Origin: Halobacillus andaensis
GTDB lineage: Bacteria > Bacillota > Bacilli > Bacillales > Halobacillaceae
Reading direction: 5' to 3'
DNA length: 64,000 nucleotides
Assembly (NCBI RefSeq): GCF_014636475.1
Contig: NZ_BMEL01000001.1
Span: 930,001 to 994,000 of the forward strand
In this document: piece by piece, positions 44,617 through 53,770 of the stretch
Layout of the letters: the number at the start of each line of letters is the position of its first letter
Position numbering within the stretch: the first letter of the stretch is position 1
The notes under the pieces: generated by a model
Database searches by the model: none
The model's input: the letters and a program-made list of their open reading frames with translations, nothing else
What the model was told of the DNA's origin: nothing
Program-made: the position numbers and the translations under genes

Positions 44617-45549
44617 TTACAATGAAGTGTTCAATACATTTAATACTTTAGAATATTTCATAAATAAATAGTCTTTAAACTTAAATGGATTCATTGGTTG
44701 GTTATCAGGAGGATTAAAATTTTCAAAAGCATAATCAATCAATTTACGTGTTTCGGTATAAGCGATGTTCTGTGAATCACTTTTTAAAGTAATCACAATC
44801 ACTTCTCTTCCATTTTTACTTGCAGAAGTAGATAGAGTGGTACCCGATTTATCGACGTACCCTGTTTTTCCTCCCGTAATGTCGGAAGAATTATTATCCA
44901 TAAGCAATTTGTGGTGAGAAAGAATGGTAGTTTCCCAAGACTCCCCTTCCCACTCAAGTTCTTTTGTCCCGAAGTACTCTTTAAATTCAGGGTTTTTCAA
45001 TGCATATTTCGTTAATTTCGCTAAGTCTGCTGCTGTTGTGACATGATCTTCATCGTAGAGACCGTGGGGATTGGTGAAATTTGTGTGATCTAATCCTACC
45101 TTCTCTTCTAAATACTTATTTAATTCCTCTGCAAAACGCTCTTCATCTCCAGCCATATGTTCGGCTATAGCAGCCCCTGCATCATTTCCTGAATTGATCA
45201 ATAAACCTTGCACAAGCTTTTCTAAAGAAACTTCTTCCCCTTCCTCTAGATACACCTTTGTACCTTCGACTGAAGTCGCCTCTTCACTAACAGTAACAAC
45301 ATCTTCTAATTCCCCTGTTTCAATAGCATAGATCGCCGTGGCCATTTTTGTTAGACTCGCGGGATACATCTCTCTTTCTGCGTTTTTCTCAAATAAAGTC
45401 AAACCTGAATCCTTATCAATAACGATGGCTGCTTCGCTTAACAATTCTGGCGGTTTCTCCTCGCTGGTTTCTCCTGATGTATGAATCTCCGGGATGGAAG
45501 CCAGCAGGAAACTGATCATAATGATTAATATAGGTTTTCTTTTAAACAA
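44617..45549 (-). CDS. serine D-alanyl-D-alanine carboxypeptidase (peptidase S11)
   Basis: Removes the terminal D-Ala from peptidoglycan stem peptides outside the membrane. 310 aa: signal peptide (about 1-25), SxxK motif ASLTKMA, SxN motif SGNDAGA and KTG motif GGKTGYVDKSG. It is shorter than B. subtilis DacA or DacF (389-443 aa) and lacks the C-terminal PBP5_C domain and amphipathic anchor, so the mature enzyme may be soluble or held by its signal segment. TTG start after GAGAGGG. Single gene. Confidence 0.9.
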   Translation of the reverse strand: MFKRKPILIIMISFLLASIPEIHTSGETSEEKPPELLSEAAIVIDKDSGLTLFEKNAEREMYPASLTKMATAIYAIETGELEDVVTVSEEATSVEGTKVYLEEGEEVSLEKLVQGLLINSGNDAGAAIAEHMAGDEERFAEELNKYLEEKVGLDHTNFTNPHGLYDEDHVTTAADLAKLTKYALKNPEFKEYFGTKELEWEGESWETTILSHHKLLMDNNSSDITGGKTGYVDKSGTTLSTSASKNGREVIVITLKSDSQNIAYTETRKLIDYAFENFNPPDNQPMNPFKFKDYLFMKYSKVLNVLNTSL

Positions 45550-46214
45550 AATGCCCTCTCACTCCCTTGTCGTTAAGTCAGTCGTCTTTTCTTTTTTCTC
45601 TTTAATCGAATTTTTCATCTATTTTAGATTATGTCTTAAAATGGTGGATTTTGTCGAGTTTTATATTTTGGTAATACATGAAATGGAAAATCTCTTCCTT
45701 CATCTTAGGAACTTCCCCTTTTCGTTTACTACAAACCCGTTTATTCTTTCTTCAGGAGACATTTTTGAAAAGTAATGACTTACTGAATGATTCTTAGTAA
45801 ACTAAATTAGCAGGCCTGTTATGACAATCATACTAATCGATCCTGAGAGAACGACCAATGTTTAATCGAAGCGACCTGAGCTAGAATACCGAACGTAACG
45901 GTTAAAAAGATAATAAAAGAAAATAAGACGATCATGAGAATCTTTTTCCAATTCTTCGTTTTACCCCTTTTTTATGAAAAACACAAAAAGAACGCAAACA
46001 AAAAAATCCCTTCCCAAGACTTCTTGTCTTAGTGAGGAGATTTTCATCATCGGGATGCCACCCCAGTTTATGAATAGGTATCTATAAAAAGTAAATAGAG
46101 GAAGTTTAAAAATTTAACAAATTCGTCACCGCTCGATCCCCAAAGTTAATGAATTTGCCGGTTTTTTCAGCTATACTAGGCGTGGACCATTATATAAAGA
46201 GAAGGTGAATGATT
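45550..46214. other. gene-poor stretch with a possible decayed membrane gene
   Basis: On the minus strand 45828-45935 a 35-codon frame (MIVLFSFIIFLTVTFGILAQ at its start) encodes one membrane segment. A second frame continues with ISMIVITGLLI, which may be debris of a larger membrane protein. No clear ribosome binding site. Other open frames here are unsupported. Confidence 0.4.
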
Positions 46215-46745
46215 GTGCAAATCAATAAAGATTTTAACTATGTGCCCTGGGTTGTCGGGCTTTCCATTGCGATCAACGCCATTGTTGTTGCGCTGCTTTT
46301 TTTACCTGAAATAGATGGGGGTACAAGCTTTGATATTCAGCTGCTTCCTTTACTTAATGCGGTATTGAATTCGTTTACGTTTGTGTTTTTACTTGCGGCT
46401 TTATTTATGATTCTGCGTAAAAACATTACCTGGCATAAACGATTCATTTTTGCTGCTTTTACAACAACTGCATTGTTCTTAATATCCTATTTAACGTATC
46501 ACTCCATGTCTTCCTCTACCTCGTTTGGGGGAGAAGGACTCGTAGCAGCTATTTATTATTTCATTCTGATCACTCACATTGTTCTCGCCGCTGCGATCGT
46601 CCCACTGGCATTGCTGACGCTCTTCCGTGGGTTGTCAATGAAGGTTGATAAACACCGCAAGATTGCACGCTGGACGATGCCGCTTTGGCTTTATGTTAGT
46701 TTAACAGGTGTGATCGTCTACTTGATGATCTCTCCGTATTACTAA
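46215..46745 (+). CDS. ctaM: DUF420 membrane protein, CtaM/YozB type
   Basis: 176 aa from a GTG at 46215 (AAGGTG 7 nt upstream). About five membrane segments with conserved histidines in TWHKRFIFAA, YLTYHSM, ITHIVLAA and DKHRKIARWTMPLWLYVSLTGVIVYLM. DUF420 proteins (YozB/CtaM) are needed for maturation of haem-copper cytochrome oxidase in Firmicutes. It stands apart from cta genes here. Ended by a strong terminator. Confidence 0.88.
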   Translation: MQINKDFNYVPWVVGLSIAINAIVVALLFLPEIDGGTSFDIQLLPLLNAVLNSFTFVFLLAALFMILRKNITWHKRFIFAAFTTTALFLISYLTYHSMSSSTSFGGEGLVAAIYYFILITHIVLAAAIVPLALLTLFRGLSMKVDKHRKIARWTMPLWLYVSLTGVIVYLMISPYY

Positions 46746-46752
46746 ATAACCT

Positions 46753-46781
46753 GCCCCTGCTCTGGCTGCAGGGGCTTTTTT
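46753..46781 (+). terminator. terminator of ctaM
   Basis: GCCCCTGC and GCAGGGGC pair, followed by TTTTTT. Confidence 0.93.
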
Positions 46782-46823
46782 GATGGCGCGTCTGCTGAAG
46801 CCTTACCGGCGAAACGCACATTA

Positions 46824-46866
46824 TAATTAAAAACCCCCTCGTGGATTACTTATCCACTCGGGGGTT
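46824..46866 (-). terminator. terminator of the fdhF-like gene
   Basis: On the minus strand AAACCCCCGAGTGGAT and ATCCACGAGGGGGTTT pair with a short loop, followed by TTAATTA. Confidence 0.9.
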
Positions 46867-46879
46867 TCTTTTACTCAAT

Positions 46880-49240
46880 TTACGCTCCTGGCGTATCTTC
46901 TAAATCATCGATGCGCTTCTCAAGGTATTGCGTATCTTTTCTGGCATTAAATTTCTCAGCTTTTTCTACCTTCACCCCGATGTTATAGTCCGGAATTTTG
47001 GAGAATTTTTCATAGCGGCCTTTCGGTAAGAGAAAATTCCCTTCTGGAAAGTGGACGCCGAGGTTTCCGCTCGCAATGTCGTCAATTTTAGCCCGGCCTT
47101 GAAAAATGCCGTACTGGTTGTACAGAACGATCGCTTCTTCATCCTGAATTCTTAGTTCTCGGGCGTCCTCTGGATTAAGCAGCACATCGTAACGTTCAGC
47201 TCCATTTAGCGGGTCCTTTTCTTTATAGACCATGGAGTTGAACTGTTTACCTCGTCTCGTCGTCAGATAGAAATCACCTGGTTTCTTTTGTAAATCAGGG
47301 ATTTCTACTGGAATTAAGTTTCCTCTGCCGTCTGAAGTTGGACAAACGCCGCCTTCACATAGCCAGGCACCGCCCCATTGGAAGACATCGCCTTGCTTTT
47401 TCAAATGCTGGACGCCTTCATAACTTGGGTTAGCCATAGCCATTTCTTCTCGAATCGCTTGTCCATTATTAAAATCTACTAAATGGGCCGTATCAGGTTT
47501 TACACGCTTGGCGAGGTCAATATAAATTCTCCATTCAGCACGGGCTTCTTCGATTTTGTTTTTATTCCCTTCAATTTCCGGTGAGAAATAAACCATTCGC
47601 TCTGTAGAAGTTGAGGTGCCTCCTCCTTCTTGCTCATACCGCGTTTTAGCCGGTAAAACGATGACCGCTTCTTTCGCATCCACTAAAGTAGAGGTATTTA
47701 AGATAATATCCTGATGAACTCGGACATCTAATGCTGAAAGAGCTCTTTCTACATAATCGGGATCAGGCATTGTTTCTAAGAAGTTGCCTCCTGACAAGTA
47801 ATAAAGCTTAATTTTTCTTTCGTGGTCTTCAGGGAGCAGGGCATTCTCAAGCGTCACCCCTACTACATCGCCTTGCCATTTCGGAAGCTCAAAGCCCCAA
47901 AGGTTTTCGATCCGCTTTATATTCTCACCTTTAAAGTCACCGCCTGGCAGCACGAATGGATCTGCCCCCATTTCTCCGCTTCCTTGCACACTTGAGTGAC
48001 CGCGAAACGGCATCAGTCCGCTATATTTGCGACCTAAAAATCCGCGCAATAAAGCAAGATTAGCAACTTGTGAAATGTTATCAGTGGCAAATGAGTGCAT
48101 CGTTAAGCCTAACGCCCAGGCGAAGACAGCGTTCTTGCTGGTCGCTAACAATTCGGACAGCTCAATAATTCGTTCTTTCGTCACCCCTGAAGATTTCGTG
48201 ATTTCTTCCCATGATTGGGTGTTAACATTCTGTTTTAATTCGTCCAACCCGTTGACGTGCTCCTTGACGAATTCATGATTAATCGCAGAACCGTACTCTT
48301 TTTCTTCCATGTCAAACCAATGCTTCATAATCCCATGCATAAAAGCTATATCCCCACCGATATTAATTTGATAAAAGTCATCGGCCACTTTCGTGCCAAA
48401 TAAAGCCGATTCTGTATTCGATGGAATCCAGTATTTATCCATCGCAGGTTCTCTGTAAGGATTAATGACGATAATCTTCGTCCCTTTCTTCTTTGCTTCA
48501 AGCATGTACTTCGTGGAAACAGGCGAACTGTTAGATGCTACACTTCCCCAAAATAATAAAACGTCCGTTCCAATCCAGTCCTGATAATTAGCCGTTGATG
48601 CTCCTACTCCGACGGATCGTTTGAGCGCCGTTTTACTAGGTGAGTGACAAATACGTGACGCATTATCCACATGATTCGTTCCAAGAAAACGTGATACTTT
48701 TCCAGCTACGTAATAGGATTCATTTGTAATCCCCCTTGACGTTAAGTAAAAGCTATATTGCTTTGGATCCAGCTGCTTCATTTTATCAGCGATCATATCC
48801 ATGGCATTGTCCCACGTAAGCCGGGAAAACTTTTTTTCTCCTTTACGTCGAATCATCGGGTAAGGAATGCGGCCTAACTCTCTTAATTCTGTACTTGAAT
48901 ACTTACGCAGTTCATCGATATCTGAATGCAAAATCTCTTCATCTATCGCTGGCATCGTGTTTAGGCGAAGTACATTTAACCGTGTGGTACAAATATGGGG
49001 GCCTGTTAACGTTTGATCGTAAAGACCGGACACACCTAATGCACACCCATCACAAACTCCTTTAGTAATAATGTTTTTGGCATAACCAATGTTATCTTTG
49101 TTATCCCACGCCACCTTCATTGTATCGCGAATGTGTTTCGGTTTTATTTTGCCTAACCCAAAAGGAATTGGACTTACCCAATGCTTAGGTGCTGGCATTT
49201 TAGCTTTTTTCATTGGGCCGTTATGTTTCGTTTGTCCCAT
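46880..49240 (-). CDS. molybdopterin oxidoreductase, FdhF/YdeP family (formate dehydrogenase-like)
   Basis: 786 aa from the ATG at 49240 (AAGGAGG). Molybdopterin oxidoreductase fold: FSRLTWDNAMDMIADKM, SRICHSPSKTALKRSVGVG and GHSSVQGSGEMGAD. The C-terminal dinucleotide-binding domain holds RGKQFNSMVYKEKDPLNGAERYDVLLNPEDA. The N-terminal CDGCALGVSG gives only part of the usual 4Fe-4S Cys set, as in FdhF/YdeP alpha subunits. Uses a Mo (or W) cofactor; formate is suggested by the OFA transporter and fdhD neighbours, not proven. A strong terminator and a hairpin motif precede the gene. Confidence 0.82.
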   Translation of the reverse strand: MGQTKHNGPMKKAKMPAPKHWVSPIPFGLGKIKPKHIRDTMKVAWDNKDNIGYAKNIITKGVCDGCALGVSGLYDQTLTGPHICTTRLNVLRLNTMPAIDEEILHSDIDELRKYSSTELRELGRIPYPMIRRKGEKKFSRLTWDNAMDMIADKMKQLDPKQYSFYLTSRGITNESYYVAGKVSRFLGTNHVDNASRICHSPSKTALKRSVGVGASTANYQDWIGTDVLLFWGSVASNSSPVSTKYMLEAKKKGTKIIVINPYREPAMDKYWIPSNTESALFGTKVADDFYQINIGGDIAFMHGIMKHWFDMEEKEYGSAINHEFVKEHVNGLDELKQNVNTQSWEEITKSSGVTKERIIELSELLATSKNAVFAWALGLTMHSFATDNISQVANLALLRGFLGRKYSGLMPFRGHSSVQGSGEMGADPFVLPGGDFKGENIKRIENLWGFELPKWQGDVVGVTLENALLPEDHERKIKLYYLSGGNFLETMPDPDYVERALSALDVRVHQDIILNTSTLVDAKEAVIVLPAKTRYEQEGGGTSTSTERMVYFSPEIEGNKNKIEEARAEWRIYIDLAKRVKPDTAHLVDFNNGQAIREEMAMANPSYEGVQHLKKQGDVFQWGGAWLCEGGVCPTSDGRGNLIPVEIPDLQKKPGDFYLTTRRGKQFNSMVYKEKDPLNGAERYDVLLNPEDARELRIQDEEAIVLYNQYGIFQGRAKIDDIASGNLGVHFPEGNFLLPKGRYEKFSKIPDYNIGVKVEKAEKFNARKDTQYLEKRIDDLEDTPGA

Positions 49241-49273
49241 GATTTGATTACCTCCTTCATGTGTTTCTTCCAT

Positions 49274-49367
49274 AAAAAAACCACCGTACAGCCCTTCACC
49301 TAATGGCGCGAAGGGCTTGTATCGGTGGTTAAGTCTTTAGCAGGATCGCTGCGAAGTGCCAAACCTC
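49274..49367 (-). promoter_or_regulatory. candidate attenuator or riboswitch leader of the fdhF-like gene
   Basis: Between the DUF2294 stop and the fdhF start lies a large terminator: AACCACCG pairs with CGGTGGTT and CAAGCCCTTC with GAAGGGCTG (49274-49330), then T7. Just upstream (49327-49367) is a hairpin GCAG-CGATC-CTGC followed by GACTTAACC. GGTT at its 5' side can pair with AACC, which is also the first strand of the terminator, so two folds compete. A matching motif precedes the OFA gene. I know no named RNA of this form. Confidence 0.6.
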
Positions 49368-49376
49368 ATATTTAAT

Positions 49377-49733
49377 TTATGAAAACTTTTTTTGTATATC
49401 TTCACTAAACACAAAGATCGACATGCCAAAATCTTTTTCAATATCAATATCTACGAAAAGATCGACAAACTCACTTTGCAGAAACTCTTCCATTTCTACA
49501 GGATGGTTGTTTCGATACATTTCTTTGACCATTTCTGTACGTGCGGCACGCAGCATTTGCTTGCCGTCTTGACCGTTTGCAATAAACTTCTCTACAGGAG
49601 ACAAATTGCCTTCCATCTCACAAATGGCCCAATTCTTACAAAACGTTGTATTAATTTTCCTTGGGCCTTTGCCCATATGTTTTTTCCGAAAGGATTTTAC
49701 TAGGTTACTAAATTCCGCTTCGTATTTATTCAT
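49377..49733 (-). CDS. DUF2294 family protein
   Basis: 118 aa, soluble. KGPRKINTTFCKNWAICEMEGNLSPVEKFIANGQDGKQMLRAARTEMVKE fits DUF2294 (from memory), a small family of unknown role often found near formate dehydrogenase genes in Bacilli. ATG after AAAAGG (weak). TATAAT lies upstream at the end of the OFA gene with TTGACT at 15-bp spacing and the palindrome GCGTACGC between. Probable accessory or regulator of the module. Confidence 0.65.
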   Translation of the reverse strand: MNKYEAEFSNLVKSFRKKHMGKGPRKINTTFCKNWAICEMEGNLSPVEKFIANGQDGKQMLRAARTEMVKEMYRNNHPVEMEEFLQSEFVDLFVDIDIEKDFGMSIFVFSEDIQKKFS

Positions 49734-49787
49734 GGATGTTCAACCTTTTTTCGTTTATTAAAAGATTATAAGCGTACGCCTAAAAAG

Positions 49788-51047
49788 TCAACTAGACAAC
49801 TTCTGCGCAGCTTTTTCTTGTTTGATCTGATTCATTTGCTTCAACTTTTTGATGTCCACGCGAATCCATAAAGAAACGAACAGCGCAGCGATTAACGTAA
49901 TGCCAAAAATCGATAGCGTTAATACATAGCTTTCGGTTACTTCACGGATCCAGGAAACTAATAGGGGACCGACTAATCCTGCCGCCGCCCAAGCTGTTAA
50001 AATATATCCGTGAATGGCACCTAATTGCTTCGTCCCAAAAAGATCACCAATGTAAGCCGGTACAGAGGCAAACCCTCCGCCATAGCAGGAAATGATTAAG
50101 AAAAGGATCACTTGGAATAACAAGGCGTGAGTAACACTTGGCAATGCAAAAAAAGAAACGATTTGTATTAAAAAGAACGTCGTATAGACATTAGGACGTC
50201 CCATGTAATCCGAAATGGAAGCCCAGGCAATTCTCCCGGCCCCGTTGAAGAATCCCATGATGCCAACCATTGTCGCTGCAGCTCCTGCAGAAAGTCCAGC
50301 AATTTCCTGAGCAATAGGTGAAGCCACAGATAGAATGGCAATCCCACATGTAATATTGATAAAGAGCATCACCCATAATAACCAGAAGCGTCTCGTTTTG
50401 ACGGCTTCGTTGGCCGTTAATTGGGATAGGTCCGGTGTTTTCTTTTTTTCCTGAACAAATTCTTTCATGTACCCTTCAGGGGGTCGTTCAAGGTAAAGAG
50501 CGGAAGCCATCATAATAATAAAATATACAATCCCTAAGATTAAAAATGTAGCTGGAATTCCAACTGATTCAATCAGTGTGGCCATAATGGGGCTTGCGAT
50601 CATGGCTGAAAAGCCAAAGCCCATAATGGCCAGCCCCGTAGCTAATCCTCTGCGATCCGGGAACCATTTCACTAGTGTTGAAACAGGGGTAATATATCCA
50701 ATTCCAAGTCCAATTCCAGCTAATATTCCATATGTAACATAAAGCAGCCAAATCGATTCAAGAGCCGCAGCTCCTCCAGATGCCATCATACCAACACCAA
50801 AAAAAGTGGCGGATACGATGCCCGATCGGCGGGGCCCGTGTTTTTCTACAAAGTGACCCATAAAAGCGGCAGACAAGCCTAAAAACAAAATAGCAATACT
50901 AAACGTTAACGATACATAACTGAGATCCCATCCGTATTGGTCGATCAGTGGATTCGTAAAAACACTCCATGCATAAACCGAGCCAATCGAAATGTGAATT
51001 CCTACGGCAGACAAAGCTATCAACCAGCGATTTTTTGTTTTTTTCAT
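49788..51047 (-). CDS. OFA family MFS transporter (oxalate/formate antiporter type)
   Basis: 419 aa from the ATG at 51047 (GAGGGAG). 12 membrane segments. ALSAVGIHISIGSVYAWSVFTNPL is the hallmark N-terminus of the OFA family, GPRRSGIVSATFFGVGMMASG and GIGLGIGYITPVSTLVKWFPDRRGLATG are conserved. Likely moves formate, oxalate or a similar monocarboxylate; substrate inferred from family and the adjoining fdhF/fdhD genes. Preceded by a long leader with terminator and the same hairpin motif as fdhF. Confidence 0.85.
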   Translation of the reverse strand: MKKTKNRWLIALSAVGIHISIGSVYAWSVFTNPLIDQYGWDLSYVSLTFSIAILFLGLSAAFMGHFVEKHGPRRSGIVSATFFGVGMMASGGAAALESIWLLYVTYGILAGIGLGIGYITPVSTLVKWFPDRRGLATGLAIMGFGFSAMIASPIMATLIESVGIPATFLILGIVYFIIMMASALYLERPPEGYMKEFVQEKKKTPDLSQLTANEAVKTRRFWLLWVMLFINITCGIAILSVASPIAQEIAGLSAGAAATMVGIMGFFNGAGRIAWASISDYMGRPNVYTTFFLIQIVSFFALPSVTHALLFQVILFLIISCYGGGFASVPAYIGDLFGTKQLGAIHGYILTAWAAAGLVGPLLVSWIREVTESYVLTLSIFGITLIAALFVSLWIRVDIKKLKQMNQIKQEKAAQKLSS

Positions 51048-51069
51048 TCCATTCACTCCCTCTCTTCAA

Positions 51070-51228
51070 TAAAAAAACGCCGAATCTTCCTTTTGTAAAG
51101 GGACTTTCCCCACACAAAAGAAAGAGACGACGTTTAGCTTAAGCAGGCACTCTACTTACACCAAAAGTAATCGCTTACACAAAAAGCACTTAAGTCGACG
51201 ACAGGGTCGCTGTCTCGCACCTTAAATG
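51070..51228 (-). promoter_or_regulatory. candidate attenuator or riboswitch leader of the OFA transporter gene
   Basis: A 21-bp near-perfect terminator (51070-51135, AACGTCGTC..TTTTGT pairing with ACAAAAGG..CGGCGTT, then T7) ends just before the ribosome binding site. About 65 nt farther upstream (51187-51228) stands the hairpin GACAG-CGACC-CTGTC, enclosed by TTAAG/CTTAA, followed by GACTTAA. Hairpin loop and 3' flank match the fdhF leader (CGAYC loop, GACTTAA). Confidence 0.6.
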
Positions 51229-51383
51229 TGACAAATGTATGAATCTATTATAGATCGTATCTTTTTTTGAAAAAAATTTCAATTGTTTTTTGCATATTTC
51301 AACCTTTCCTGCCTTCGTTCTTTCCTTTTTGTTCTATTTTTAGTAAGGTGACAACTATCAGAGTTGTTAAGTGAGGTGATTGC

Positions 51384-52205
51384 TTGGATGAAAATATGAG
51401 TGTAAAAAAATCGATTGTAAGATTTAAGGATGGACAATTCCATGAAGTGGAAGACGTTATCGTTACAGAATTTCCAATGACAATTTTCGTCAATGAAGAA
51501 GAATTTGCGACGATGGTATGTACCCCTGCTCATTTTGATGAGATGGTCATTGGCTTCTTAGCTTCAGAAGGCGTGATCCGTTTTCGAAAAGATATAAAAG
51601 AGCTCAAGATTGATGAGGAACAAGGGTTTGCCTATGTTGACTTGGCGGAAGGTAAAACAATAAATAACCAGCGTGACTTTTCTAAGCGTTTTATCGGATC
51701 CTGCTGTGGGAAAAGCCGTCAATTTTATTTTCAAAATGATGTGCAGACAGCTAAAACTTCTATGTCTGACACGAAAATCACTGCTGAACAATGCATTAAG
51801 CTCATGCGGCAAATGCAGGAAAACAGCCACGTCTTTAAAGGAACCGGCGGTGTTCACAATGCTGCGATTTGCACGAGTGAAGAAATGGTGGTCGGCCGAA
51901 CGGACATTGGCAGACACAACGCGCTAGATAAACTTTATGGGCACTGTTTATTAAATCAAATTTCTGTAAGAGATAAAGTTCTTGTTTTTAGCGGCAGAAT
52001 TTCTTCAGAAGTCTTAACAAAAGCAGCCAAAATAGGAGTTGGGATTGTATTGTCCAAGTCAGCACCTACGGATTTAGCGGTCCAGCTGGCAGACGACTTA
52101 AATATAACAGCGGTCGGATTTATCCGTGGCGGCTCGTTTAACGTGTACTCCCACCCAGAGAGAGTGATTCTTGCAGTGGATCAACAAAAGGAAGAGATGA
52201 GGTGA
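51384..52205 (+). CDS. fdhD: formate dehydrogenase accessory sulfurtransferase
   Basis: Transfers sulfur to the bis-MGD cofactor to activate formate dehydrogenase. 273 aa. The conserved pair of cysteines is in FIGSCCGKSR; KGTGGVHNAAIC, VGRTDIGRHNALDKLYG and FSGRISSEVLTKAAKIG are FdhD motifs. TTG start with AGGTGA close upstream. Divergent from the OFA gene, and coupled to the small gene that follows. Confidence 0.94.
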   Translation: MDENMSVKKSIVRFKDGQFHEVEDVIVTEFPMTIFVNEEEFATMVCTPAHFDEMVIGFLASEGVIRFRKDIKELKIDEEQGFAYVDLAEGKTINNQRDFSKRFIGSCCGKSRQFYFQNDVQTAKTSMSDTKITAEQCIKLMRQMQENSHVFKGTGGVHNAAICTSEEMVVGRTDIGRHNALDKLYGHCLLNQISVRDKVLVFSGRISSEVLTKAAKIGVGIVLSKSAPTDLAVQLADDLNITAVGFIRGGSFNVYSHPERVILAVDQQKEEMR

Positions 52206-52210
52206 AGCAG

Positions 52211-52441
52211 ATGGGTTCATGCAACATTGATCATACCGTTGAAGATACACGAAAGAAGCTGGAAGGCCAAAAGGATTACCTGCCTGGTAAACTGTATGCT
52301 GAATCGAATTCGTTCTTAAACGAAAGTCCTTCTCAAGAAGAATTAAATGAGCTTTTCCATTTATTGAAAAAATATGATTTATCCTCTGTAAAAGAACAAG
52401 AAGAACGAAATAGCAAGATTAAGGAATTGGTAGACTCATAA
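52211..52441 (+). CDS. small hypothetical protein coupled to fdhD
   Basis: 76 aa from the ATG at 52211, using GAGGTGA at the fdhD stop as ribosome binding site. Starts MGSCNIDHTVEDTRKKLEGQ and has a charged helical C-terminus (ELNELFHLLKKYDLSS). No membrane segment. I do not recognise the family; the tight link with fdhD suggests a role in the formate dehydrogenase module. Ends where a GGTACC palindrome begins. Confidence 0.6.
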   Translation: MGSCNIDHTVEDTRKKLEGQKDYLPGKLYAESNSFLNESPSQEELNELFHLLKKYDLSSVKEQEERNSKIKELVDS

Positions 52442-52509
52442 GGGTACCTGGTACCGAAAAAACTGTAAAAGAGCGAAGTGCCAAGTGTAAATTTCGGTAC
52501 CTGGTACCC
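52442..52509. repeat. GGTACC palindromic element, copy 2
   Basis: Arms GGGTACCTGGTACCGAAA and TTTCGGTACCTGGTACCC pair with one central mismatch. The loop, in reverse, contains CTTGGCACTTCGCTCTTTTAC, nearly as in copy 3. It starts directly after the stop codon of the fdhD partner, between convergent genes. Confidence 0.85.
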
Positions 52510-52531
52510 GGTGCTCACTCCTGACGACAAG

Positions 52532-52561
52532 AAGACCAGAACTCCACAGAGTTCTGGTCTT
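52532..52561. terminator. bidirectional terminator between fdhD partner and lysDH
   Basis: AAGACCAGAACTC and GAGTTCTGGTCTT form a 13-bp perfect stem around CACA, followed by TTTTTT. Confidence 0.93.
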
Positions 52562-52580
52562 TTTTTGGTTTATTAAATTA

Positions 52581-53738
52581 CTACTTCTCCTGGAAAAACT
52601 CCTCCGAAATAACGACGCCTCTTTTCGACATCTCAGCTATATACAGATCTCCTGGCACCGCCTGCTCTGGTGGAAATACCCCTCTTTTCGTAATCGATTG
52701 ATTTCCGATCATTTGAGCGACGACTGAAATCGTATTCGCAGTTGCACGGGCCATCGCCGTCACTTGATTGAGCCGGTCTTTGTACGTGACCATTTCATAT
52801 TGGTAGGTGGTGTTTTTGCCATCTTTCACACCGCCGACACAGACGCGAAGGAGCACGGCATCATCTTTGTCTTTTAAAGAAACGATCGGGTCAATCGCTT
52901 TTAGCAGTACTTCTCGCGGCTTCACTTTAACGCCGCCTATCTCCACTTCATAGTCATTTCTTGTCAGTTTTAAATCCACGAGCAGTTTCATTTTTTCCGC
53001 GTGCCCGGGGTAACGAATGGTTTTATATTCAAGAGTATCGATCGATGAATACGACTTGAGTAATGTGGAAGTTCCTCCAGACGTGTGAAACGCCTCTAAC
53101 GGGCCAAACCGGTCAAAATACAATCGCTCAACTTCACTCAAAGAGTCGACTTCTCGCAGTTTACCATCTCGAATGATCGTGGATGGATCTGTATAATGAT
53201 CCATCAGCCCTTCCATCGAAAACACGTGATTATATTCTAACGGGGGCTCTGGATGGACAGGTATTCCCCCGACAAAGAGTCGAATAGAGTTTAACTGGTC
53301 AAGTTTGCTAGCACCGTAACCTGATAATATATTAATCATCCCGGGCGCAACGCCAAGGTCAGGAATGATCGTTACTTCAGCAGCTTTTGCCTTCCCGTGT
53401 AGATCCAGTACCCGATCGGTAATATGACCGATGTGACCGCCTAAATCGACGGAACTTACACCTACATCAATTGCGGTCTGAGCGACAATCTCGTTAAAAG
53501 AGTAAAACAGTGCATTAATGACGACATCATATGATTTCAAAAACGCAGCCAATTCAGCCACATTACCTGCATCAACTTTATAAGCCTGAATTTTTGGAGA
53601 GTTAATCGCCTGGCATACAGCCTCTGCTCTTTTTACATCTAAATCAGCCAGCCCGACTTTCATCACTCCATTGCTTTGGACTAAATCACGGGCCGCTTCT
53701 TTTCCCATTAAACCGGATCCTAGAACAGCTACTTTCAT
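52581..53738 (-). CDS. lysDH: L-lysine 6-dehydrogenase
   Basis: NAD-dependent oxidation of the epsilon-amino group of lysine to allysine, which cyclises to piperideine-6-carboxylate. 385 aa of the saccharopine dehydrogenase fold. [16 protein letters not shown] is the Rossmann loop. [59 protein letters not shown] and [10 protein letters not shown] agree closely with what I remember of Geobacillus stearothermophilus LysDH. Site GGAGGCGG. Last gene of the minus-strand lysine operon. Confidence 0.88.
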   Translation of the reverse strand: MKVAVLGSGLMGKEAARDLVQSNGVMKVGLADLDVKRAEAVCQAINSPKIQAYKVDAGNVAELAAFLKSYDVVINALFYSFNEIVAQTAIDVGVSSVDLGGHIGHITDRVLDLHGKAKAAEVTIIPDLGVAPGMINILSGYGASKLDQLNSIRLFVGGIPVHPEPPLEYNHVFSMEGLMDHYTDPSTIIRDGKLREVDSLSEVERLYFDRFGPLEAFHTSGGTSTLLKSYSSIDTLEYKTIRYPGHAEKMKLLVDLKLTRNDYEVEIGGVKVKPREVLLKAIDPIVSLKDKDDAVLLRVCVGGVKDGKNTTYQYEMVTYKDRLNQVTAMARATANTISVVAQMIGNQSITKRGVFPPEQAVPGDLYIAEMSKRGVVISEEFFQEK

Positions 53739-53770
53739 AGTCCGCCTCCTTCTTAAGCCACTAACAACAT

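Noticed and set aside
45494-45775. 93-codon open frame on plus
   Set aside because: Begins antisense to the carboxypeptidase gene, has no ribosome binding site and looks like translated AT-rich DNA.
45828-45935. 35-codon membrane-like frame on minus
   Set aside because: Weak ribosome binding site and an apparent frameshifted continuation; more likely debris than a gene.
49350-49365. Possible fourth GGTACC element: the fdhF leader shares TTGGCACTTCGC with the loop of the GGTACC elements
   Set aside because: Only 12 bases agree and the GGTACC arms are absent; probably chance.
49327-49367. Assignment of the fdhF/OFA leader motif to the molybdenum-cofactor riboswitch
   Set aside because: The short hairpin and loop do not match the larger Moco RNA architecture I know, so no name was given.
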